Shown piece after piece: positions 59,211 to 64,000 of a stretch of 64,000 nucleotides of DNA. The position numbers and the translations under genes were made by a program. How positions within the stretch are numbered: the stretch's first letter is position 1; every line of letters starts with the position of its first letter. The DNA comes from Comamonas resistens (GTDB taxonomy: Bacteria; Pseudomonadota; Gammaproteobacteria; Burkholderiales; Burkholderiaceae_C). Below the pieces are notes generated by a model that saw nothing but the letters and a program-made list of their open reading frames with translations, was not told the origin of the DNA and searched no databases. The stretch covers positions 1,736,001 to 1,800,000 of the forward strand of contig NZ_CP125947.1 in NCBI RefSeq assembly GCF_030064165.1, written 5' to 3'.

Positions 59211-60037
59211 TGGCAGAGCATTTGCAATCTCAAGCGGAAACAGCGCCTTCCAACGGCGCTGTTTTTTCTATGAACGAAGAAGTTGATGCGCAGCGGCGCT
59301 TTGGTGGGCTGGAGCGCTTGTATGGTGTGCAGGGCGCAGCCCGGATTCGCGCAGCGCATGTGGTGGTGGTAGGCATAGGCGGAGTCGGCTCCTGGACGGC
59401 CGAAGCCCTGGCCCGCAGCGGCGTCTCAAAGCTGACCCTGATCGATATGGATCATGTTGCCGAGTCCAATATCAATCGCCAGATCCACGCGCTGACCAGC
59501 ACCGTGGGACAGGCCAAGATCGAAGCCATGCGTGAGCGCATTGCCCAGATCAACCCTGCCTGCGAGGTCAACTGCATTGATGATTTTGTGGATCCTGACA
59601 ACTGGCTCAAGCTGCTGCCCGGCGGTGCCGATGCCGTGATCGATGCCTGCGATCAGATCAAGGCCAAGGCCGAAATGGCGGCTCATGCACGCAAGGCCAA
59701 GCAGTGCTTTATTTCGGTCGGGGCAGCTGGCGGCAAGCGTCTGGCCCATCTGGTGGATATTGGCGATCTCAGCGCAACTACGCATGATCCCTTGTTGTCC
59801 CAGTTGCGTTATCGCCTGCGCAAGCAGTATGGTGCGCCCAAGGATGGCAAGCGCATGGGGGTGAACTGTGTGTTCAGTCGTGAAGCCGTGGCGCTGCCCG
59901 ATGCCTCTTGCGCCATCGAGAGCGGAGATGGCAGTCTGAACTGCCACGGCTATGGCTCGGTGGTGGCGGTGACTGCCACTTTTGGCCAATGCGCGGCAGG
60001 CTGGGTGCTCGATCAATTGGCTCGTCAACAGGCCTGA
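59210..60037 (+). CDS. tcdA: tRNA threonylcarbamoyladenosine dehydratase TcdA (ThiF family)
   Basis: 275 residues from ATG 59210, which overlaps the cpoB stop; an internal ATG (MNEEVDAQRRFGGLERLYG) is an alternative. ThiF-type signature VVVVGIGGVGSWTAEALARSGVSKLTLIDMDHV, INRQIHAL, and VNCVFSREAV agree closely with E. coli TcdA (CsdL). It uses ATP to cyclise t6A37 in tRNA. Followed 90 bp later by a tRNA-Lys gene. Confidence 0.94.
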   Translation: MAEHLQSQAETAPSNGAVFSMNEEVDAQRRFGGLERLYGVQGAARIRAAHVVVVGIGGVGSWTAEALARSGVSKLTLIDMDHVAESNINRQIHALTSTVGQAKIEAMRERIAQINPACEVNCIDDFVDPDNWLKLLPGGADAVIDACDQIKAKAEMAAHARKAKQCFISVGAAGGKRLAHLVDIGDLSATTHDPLLSQLRYRLRKQYGAPKDGKRMGVNCVFSREAVALPDASCAIESGDGSLNCHGYGSVVAVTATFGQCAAGWVLDQLARQQA

Positions 60038-60059
60038 AGCAAACTAATCGATGAGTTTG

Positions 60060-60088
60060 TTCAAGCAGTCGGAAAAATAGATTACAAT
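60060..60088 (+). promoter_or_regulatory. Candidate promoter of tRNA-Lys
   Basis: TTCAAG at 60060-60065 and TACAAT at 60083-60088 are separated by 17 bp. The mature tRNA starts 43 bases after the -10, leaving a short leader to be processed by RNase P. Confidence 0.45.
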
Positions 60089-60131
60089 AACGCCATTCCA
60101 CTGATTAAGCAACACTGCTTTTGATGTGTGG

Positions 60132-60207
60132 GGGTCTTTAGCTCAGTCGGTAGAGCAGCGGACTTTTAATCCGTTGGTCGCGAGTTCGAATCTCGCAGGA
60201 CCCACCA
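60132..60207 (+). tRNA. tRNA-Lys (UUU)
   Basis: 76 bases with CCA. Acceptor GGGTCTT pairs with AGGACCC, D-arm GCTCAGTCGGTAGAGC, anticodon loop CTTTTAA with anticodon TTT, T-arm GCGAGTTCGAATCTCGC. An integrase gene starts downstream on the opposite strand, so the 3' half of this tRNA is a likely attachment site for the integrative element that follows. Confidence 0.96.
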
Positions 60208-60215
60208 GAATGCAT

Positions 60216-60258
60216 AAGCCGCTACAGCTATTAAAGCTGTAGCGGCTTTTCTGTTTTA
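60216..60258 (+). terminator. Rho-independent terminator of tRNA-Lys
   Basis: AAGCCGCTACAGCT pairs over 14 bp with AGCTGTAGCGGCTT around a five-base loop, then TTCTGTTTTA. Confidence 0.88.
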
Positions 60259-60274
60259 TTCCCATCGTGGGAAT
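60258..60274. repeat. Short perfect inverted repeat beside the integrase
   Basis: ATTCCCA TCG TGGGAAT. It lies between the tRNA terminator and the integrase stop codon and may be an integrase arm site or simply a second hairpin. Confidence 0.4.
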
Positions 60275-60279
60275 ATTCA

Positions 60280-61320
60280 TTACTTCAGGGATGCGCGCTT
60301 CGACACCCTGGTGCGGTCATAAACCCGTGCGGTGGTTGCTGTGTTGGCATGCAGCTCAGGCAGGCTGCCGTACTTTTCCTTGTGCTGAGTCGTGTAGTAC
60401 GCCCGCAGATCATGGAATGTGAATCTGCGAGTAATCACTCCCTCTTTAAGTGCTGAGACCATTGCCCGTTGCCATCCGGTGAGGAAGTTTGCTTCGGTCA
60501 TCGGGTTGCCCTTGGTATTGTTGAATACATGGAGTGAGCTGTCGGGGCGCGGCATCCCGATCAGGCGTATGGCCAAGTTCTCCATTGCTGGACCCATCTG
60601 GATGGTTTCGGCCTTCGTGGCGCCAAGGTGCTGTTTGGCACGCATCAGGCGTATTACCTTGGCCTGCATGTCGATCTGGGGAATTTGCAGCTCCAAAAAT
60701 TCGGCTCGCCGTGACCCAGCAAGCGCAGCAAATTCAGCCATGAGCGCCAGGGTTCTGTTGTGCGGGCCTGATCTGAAAAGCCAGTCAAGAAAGGCGCTCA
60801 GCTCATGCGGTTCCGGGGCCTCGGTGCGCGGGCGCTCTGAATTTTTCTTCACCTGCTTACATGGGTTGGCGTCAATGTCGCCGCGCTCGATGGCAATATT
60901 CATCAAGTTGGAGAGCAGGGCCACCTCCCGATTTCCACGCACCGGGGCATCGGCTCGCTCCACCCGCAGGTAACGGGCAATGTCAGAGGGGCGGATAGCC
61001 GCAGCAGCAACATCGCCCATAACCCCCAGCAGGTTTATGCTGTATTTTTCATAGTCGCTCTGTGTTCGGGGCTTGAGGTCTGTCCACTTCGCACTCTTGC
61101 GATACAGGCCCCACAGCTCACGCACTGTGCCGGCCGAATTCAATTCGGCAGTCACGCCGAGCACCTGGCGGATTGCTTCATCGCGATCTGTGCCGAGATT
61201 TACGGGCTTTCCGCCGACCGGGTGGTAACGGTAGGTCACCTTCCCATCTTTGCGAGGTCGGGCCTCCATTCTCGGCAGGAGGCCAAAGCCGGAGGCTCGC
61301 TCTCGTCTACGTCCCATCAT
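60280..61320 (-). CDS. Tyrosine-type site-specific integrase
   Basis: 346 residues. An N-terminal DNA-binding part (KVTYRYHPVGGKPVNLGTDRDEAIR, SAM-like helix bundle around 65-150) and a catalytic domain with Arg205 (GSRRAEFL), HDLR at 303-306 (FHDLR) and the nucleophile Tyr334 (ATTARVYDR). This is the usual R...HxxR...Y set. Its position beside tRNA-Lys, opposite strand, identifies the left end of an integrated element. The start overlaps the end of the next small gene by 4 bases. Confidence 0.94.
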   Translation of the reverse strand: MMGRRRERASGFGLLPRMEARPRKDGKVTYRYHPVGGKPVNLGTDRDEAIRQVLGVTAELNSAGTVRELWGLYRKSAKWTDLKPRTQSDYEKYSINLLGVMGDVAAAAIRPSDIARYLRVERADAPVRGNREVALLSNLMNIAIERGDIDANPCKQVKKNSERPRTEAPEPHELSAFLDWLFRSGPHNRTLALMAEFAALAGSRRAEFLELQIPQIDMQAKVIRLMRAKQHLGATKAETIQMGPAMENLAIRLIGMPRPDSSLHVFNNTKGNPMTEANFLTGWQRAMVSALKEGVITRRFTFHDLRAYYTTQHKEKYGSLPELHANTATTARVYDRTRVSKRASLK

Positions 61321-61535
61321 TTGCTCCAGTTAAAACCGCGTGATTGTGTTGCGGTGGCTTCCTTCTGCTTCAGCCGCTCTTCGGCAGCAGCTCGCCCGAC
61401 GATTGGCACGCCATCGGGGCGGCGGCCAGCAACAGGGATGCCAAGTACCTTTTCAATGAATCGCTTCTGTGCTGCCCTCTGGGTGAGCGGTGAGCACAGA
61501 TCATCAATCTCTTGAGGCGATAGGTAGAGGTTCAT
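61317..61535 (-). CDS. DUF4224-like small phage protein
   Basis: 72 residues from ATG 61535, with GGAGG five bases upstream. The sequence NLYLSPQEIDDLCSPLTQRAAQKRFIEKVLG resembles DUF4224 proteins of prophages, located next to integrases. They may be excision factors, but that is unproven. The C-terminal half is basic. Confidence 0.75.
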   Translation of the reverse strand: MNLYLSPQEIDDLCSPLTQRAAQKRFIEKVLGIPVAGRRPDGVPIVGRAAAEERLKQKEATATQSRGFNWSK

Positions 61536-61555
61536 TCCATCCTCCAAAAAGAGAA

Positions 61556-61571
61556 CCCCGCATCAGCGGGG
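61556..61571 (-). terminator. Possible terminator/hairpin upstream of the DUF4224 gene
   Basis: CCCCGC ATCA GCGGGG; on the minus strand the hairpin is followed by TTCTCTTTTT. It lies between the long phage gene and the DUF4224-like gene and might reduce expression of the integrase. Confidence 0.5.
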
Positions 61572-61595
61572 CTCGGGGTTGCGGTTTTGCTGCTT

Positions 61596-61640
61596 CTATT
61601 TGCGAGCGCGGCGTATCTCTCGTTTAGATGGGCGGGGCAT
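61596..61640 (-). CDS. Candidate 14-residue basic peptide
   Basis: ATG CCC CGC CCA TCT AAA CGA, then GAG ATA CGC CGC GCT CGC AAA TAG. GGAG lies 7 bases upstream. The product MPRPSKREIRRARK is strongly basic. It overlaps the last codons of the upstream gene in a different frame. The size makes real translation uncertain. Confidence 0.3.
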   Translation of the reverse strand: MPRPSKREIRRARK

Positions 61641-62511
61641 TTGGTTTCTCCTGTATTCCGTGGGCGCGCTCGATGGCGCGAACAAGCCTTACAACCAAGC
61701 CGCTAGGCTTCGGGTTCGTAAGCTGAAGCACATCCAAAATCTGCTCATCAGTCAGCGGCTTGCGCTCCTGCGCTGGTGGTGTTGGCGCGGCTGCGAGCAT
61801 GGTGCGCACTTGCTGCTCTGTGTAGAGCTTGGTTGGCTGAAGTCCCTCTGACTCCACCATTGAATTCACATGCTTCGGCAGTAGTCGACCGATAAATATT
61901 CGGCCTTCGATCAAATACCCCCAAGGCTCCGGCATCTGCACCGCTGCCTGCTGGGCCTTGAGCTGCGCCTCGGCCTCCATGGCGCGCCATTTCCAGTCGT
62001 CTTTCCTCTTGGCCAAGCCTGATAGAGCGCCTTTGGCAGCATCGCGCTCCACCTCCAGCTCCTTCACGCGCTGTTCGGCGCGCTCCAGGCGGGCCAGCAG
62101 CGGGGAATTGCTGCGCACATCCTCCTGCCACCGCTCCAGCTCCTGCACGCGGGCATGCAGGCGCTTGATTTCAAAGGTTCGTTCATGCAGATAGTCCAGC
62201 ACTTGGCGGACTTGCGATCCATTGGCCTTGAAAACGGCACCATGCACTTGGGCGTGTAGGGCCGCTTCTCGCATCCGCGCGAGGTCAATGTTCAAACCGG
62301 GCTGGTTTGGAATTTCAACAGTCTGAGTTGTGCGCTCCAGTTCCGCGATGCGTCCAGCCTGGCGCGCAATCAGGTCTGCTGCTGCCGTGTATTTGTCCCA
62401 AGCGGCTTTGCCGTTGTCGTCACACATTGACTTGCGCGAACCAAGATGGCTGCGGCGCGCGATCAAGAACTGCTGTGTTTGCAGCGCCTCTGCTTGTGCT
62501 TGTTGTGTCAT
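61624..62511 (-). CDS. Phage/integrative element protein with coiled coil
   Basis: 295 residues from ATG 62511, which overlaps the upstream gene's stop as ATGA. Residues about 60-200 are a long coiled coil (AGRIAELERTTQ, RLHARVQELERWQED, RLERAEQRVKELEVERDAAKGAL). The C-terminal 90 residues include WGYLIEGRIFIGRLLPKHVNSMVE and a predicted helix pair. I do not recognise a functional family, but such coiled-coil proteins are frequent in prophage early regions. Confidence 0.7.
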   Translation of the reverse strand: MTQQAQAEALQTQQFLIARRSHLGSRKSMCDDNGKAAWDKYTAAADLIARQAGRIAELERTTQTVEIPNQPGLNIDLARMREAALHAQVHGAVFKANGSQVRQVLDYLHERTFEIKRLHARVQELERWQEDVRSNSPLLARLERAEQRVKELEVERDAAKGALSGLAKRKDDWKWRAMEAEAQLKAQQAAVQMPEPWGYLIEGRIFIGRLLPKHVNSMVESEGLQPTKLYTEQQVRTMLAAAPTPPAQERKPLTDEQILDVLQLTNPKPSGLVVRLVRAIERAHGIQEKPNAPPI

Positions 62512-62786
62512 GGGCGAATCTCCGTTGTTCCCAGTAGCAGGTAGGCAATCCGCTCGCGCCACGTCATATATCTGGATTTGCCGCGAGCATTTATCAGCAG
62601 CAAGCCGTCGCGCTTCTTGTGGACGCGCACAGCGCTACTGTCGAGAGCATGGCTCGCCTCAATCAGTGTTTGCTTTGCAGAACCAACAACCGGATCGTTA
62701 TATGAAAGATTGCGCGCAACCCCTTGGCACTTGGATGCGAGGGTAGATTGGTATTCGCTGGTGGTTTGCGGTGCTTGTTGTGTCAT
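62508..62786 (-). CDS. Small hypothetical phage protein
   Basis: 92 residues. The N-terminal MTQQAPQTTSEYQSTLASKCQG and the C-terminal HKKRDGLLLINARGKSRYMTWRERIAYLLLG block are unlike proteins I know. Its first codons (MTQQA) resemble those of the next gene, which suggests recent sequence shuffling. The start overlaps the stop of the upstream gene by 4 bases. Confidence 0.6.
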   Translation of the reverse strand: MTQQAPQTTSEYQSTLASKCQGVARNLSYNDPVVGSAKQTLIEASHALDSSAVRVHKKRDGLLLINARGKSRYMTWRERIAYLLLGTTEIRP

Positions 62787-63010
62787 TGCTTGGGTTCCTG
62801 TGTTACGGGTCTCTTCTCAAGAGAGAGCGGCCAGAAGTGGGCGCGCTTTCTTTCAGGCGCTCGCTCCACAAACGTTGTGTGCTCGCAGCAGCCCATGTGG
62901 CTCCATTCCTTTCCAACAATCACCGGCTTTTTGCTGTGCCACCACCAGCTGCCGTTGGCATCCATGGCCCGCCATCGCGCCCATTCCGGGGCGGTGCTCC
63001 AGCTACTCAT
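62783..63010 (-). CDS. Small hypothetical phage protein, Trp-rich
   Basis: 75 residues from ATG 63010 with GGAG seven bases upstream. The sequence SSWSTAPEWARWRAMDANGSWWWHSKKPVI is Trp-rich, followed by SHMGCCEHT. Family not recognised. The start overlaps the preceding gene by eight bases. Confidence 0.6.
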   Translation of the reverse strand: MSSWSTAPEWARWRAMDANGSWWWHSKKPVIVGKEWSHMGCCEHTTFVERAPERKRAHFWPLSLEKRPVTQEPKQ

Positions 63011-63155
63011 TGCACTGCTCCTTCTGCGCCATAACAAAGATGCCGGGGCGCGCGCCATGGAATTGGTCGACGCCCATATGGAACCGCTCGCAATGCTTGC
63101 GCGCAAGCCACCGCACAACAAACAGCGGCATCAGTTCAATCCATGCTGCAAGCAT
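63003..63155 (-). CDS. Small hypothetical phage protein (50 residues)
   Basis: From ATG 63155 with GGAG seven bases upstream. MLAAWIELMPLFVVRWL is hydrophobic, then RKHCERFHMGVDQFHGARPGIFVMAQKEQ. It overlaps the genes on both sides in different frames, a normal packing for phage genes. Real translation is likely but not proven. Confidence 0.45.
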   Translation of the reverse strand: MLAAWIELMPLFVVRWLARKHCERFHMGVDQFHGARPGIFVMAQKEQCNE

Positions 63156-63382
63156 TCCTGCGCTCCTTCCTTGGCTGCTGCCTGTTTTAGTCGCCACTTA
63201 ATCTGGCGCGCATAGGTGTTGTCTGGCGCACGCTCGACCAATCCATCTCGCGTCATCCGCTCCAGCTCGCGCCGCACAGGTGCCGCGTTCCCGCGAAAGC
63301 CGATGATGTTGGCTATCACGTATGTCATTTCGCCACTGCGCCGATACTTTTCACTAAGAACCTCGATGATCTTTTCCCGCAT
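63131..63382 (-). CDS. Small winged-helix-like phage protein
   Basis: 83 residues from ATG 63382. EKIIEVLSEKYRRSGEMTYVIANIIGFRGNAAPVRRELERMTRDGLVERAPDNTYARQIKW has the order helix-turn-helix plus wing of small DNA-binding regulators. The ATG overlaps the stop of the upstream gene (TGATG). A GTG one codon earlier is possible. Confidence 0.65.
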   Translation of the reverse strand: MREKIIEVLSEKYRRSGEMTYVIANIIGFRGNAAPVRRELERMTRDGLVERAPDNTYARQIKWRLKQAAAKEGAQECLQHGLN

Positions 63383-63984
63383 CACTCACCCCCTTGCGCT
63401 GCCTGGGTGGCATCATCGGATTCGAGAAAATCGGCAGGCAGCGTGACGCCTTGTGTGTCATCTGGAAACCAGCTGAACGGCTCCGATTTTTTGAGCACTT
63501 CATTCAGCTTTTCAAAAGCCTCGCGCACATCCTCTGGCACCTCGCCGTCTTCCGGCAGGATGTCGCAGAAATGCTCGTTCGGCTCAATCTCTTCTGGGTA
63601 AGAAGGCCTGCACTTGGTCAGGCGCACATCTTCTGGCTTGATCTGGTTTTCTTCCAGCCAATCAATCAGGTCTTCTGCATCAAAGAAGTAGCGGTCGGTG
63701 TCGTACAGGTGGAGCGGTAACGCTTCGGGCGTGTATGCCTCCTTTGGCATGTCTTGCCAGCGCTGCTCCAGGCACTCTTTACGGCACTCACGGCAGTAAT
63801 TGCCGTTCGCTATAGGTTGATGCTCCGGGTTTTTGTCGCATTTGTGATGTGTGGAACCCGCATAACGAGCCAGGCGCTCGTCTTTGCCCCAAAACTTCCC
63901 ATCACTAGACACCCAGCCCGTGACTGTCTGAATGCTTGCGGCCTCATTGGACTCGGCCATGATGATTTGTGTATTTGCTCTCAT
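63382..63984 (-). CDS. Phage protein with a putative zinc-binding Cys cluster
   Basis: 200 residues. Starts TQIIMAESNEAASIQTVTGWVSSDGKFWGKDERLARYAGSTHHKCDKNPEHQPIANGNYCRECRKECL; the H-C...C-x2-C...C pattern suggests a zinc ribbon. The rest is acidic, with helical segments (DVREAFEKLNEVLKK). AGGGG lies 9 bases upstream of the ATG. The gene appears complete, with 16 bases to the window edge. Function unknown. Confidence 0.7.
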   Translation of the reverse strand: MRANTQIIMAESNEAASIQTVTGWVSSDGKFWGKDERLARYAGSTHHKCDKNPEHQPIANGNYCRECRKECLEQRWQDMPKEAYTPEALPLHLYDTDRYFFDAEDLIDWLEENQIKPEDVRLTKCRPSYPEEIEPNEHFCDILPEDGEVPEDVREAFEKLNEVLKKSEPFSWFPDDTQGVTLPADFLESDDATQAAQGGE

Positions 63985-64000
63985 GTTCTTATTCCCCTTG

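Overview
The window looks like a chromosomal segment of a GC-rich betaproteobacterium of the family Comamonadaceae, most likely Comamonas or a close relative. The basis is the Omp32-type porin, the overall gene content, and several families of short intergenic repeats of a kind I associate with this family. This assignment rests on pattern recognition, not on a search.

Layout. Positions 1-7.4 kb: the 3' end of a DUF1631 gene, a P1-family aminopeptidase, two tandem MetQ-like binding proteins, a leucine-rich-repeat protein kinase, and a divergent SUKH (SMI1/KNR4)-ankyrin gene pair. 7.4-12.7 kb: a minus-strand periplasmic copper-handling operon (small secreted protein, TolC-like lipoprotein, multicopper oxidase, cupredoxin, DUF411, CusF-like) with a His/Cys-rich protein upstream. 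12.7-15.4 kb: a Cd/Pb/Zn P-type ATPase divergent from its CadR-type MerR regulator. 15.4-18.0 kb: a partial Mla-type lipid transport set (permease, MlaD, lipoprotein; no ATPase). 18.1-22.3 kb: a porin, tRNA-Pro(GGG) and DNA polymerase II.

22.7-30.5 kb holds an aerobic (late-cobalt) corrin-ring pathway: cobG, cobH, cobI, cobJ, cobL, cobE, cobM and cobF on the minus strand behind a cobalamin riboswitch, with cobK alone on the plus strand. 30.6-47.2 kb is a run of housekeeping and metabolic genes: YbaN, a 3-hydroxyisobutyryl-CoA hydrolase-like protein, DUF72, Tex, an esterase, HDOD, a patatin, an AI-2E-type permease fused to GAF, an iron alcohol dehydrogenase, an MBL hydrolase, an HSL esterase, a FadM-GNAT fusion and a 26-residue membrane peptide. 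47.2-54.2 kb: a tRNA-like structured region, a GlcG/HbpS protein, ygfZ, then mltG-tmk-holB-pilZ-tatD-ankyrin. 54.4-60.0 kb: msbA, divergent from tolB-pal-cpoB-tcdA.

From tRNA-Lys(UUU) at 60.1 kb to the right edge is the left end of an integrative element or prophage: a tyrosine integrase and at least seven small minus-strand genes that mostly overlap end to start. Its other end lies outside the window.

Four families of short repeats are present: a ~77-bp element with inverted ends (three copies), a TTTGATAGCTG/AGCGCTT motif (at least eight sites), a GC-rich unit sitting directly after stop codons (two copies), and an 84-bp tandem repeat (three units). No single locus is a proven new system. 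The best leads are the LRR-kinase/SUKH/ankyrin cluster, the tRNA-like region at 47.3 kb, the repeat families, and the gene fusions.
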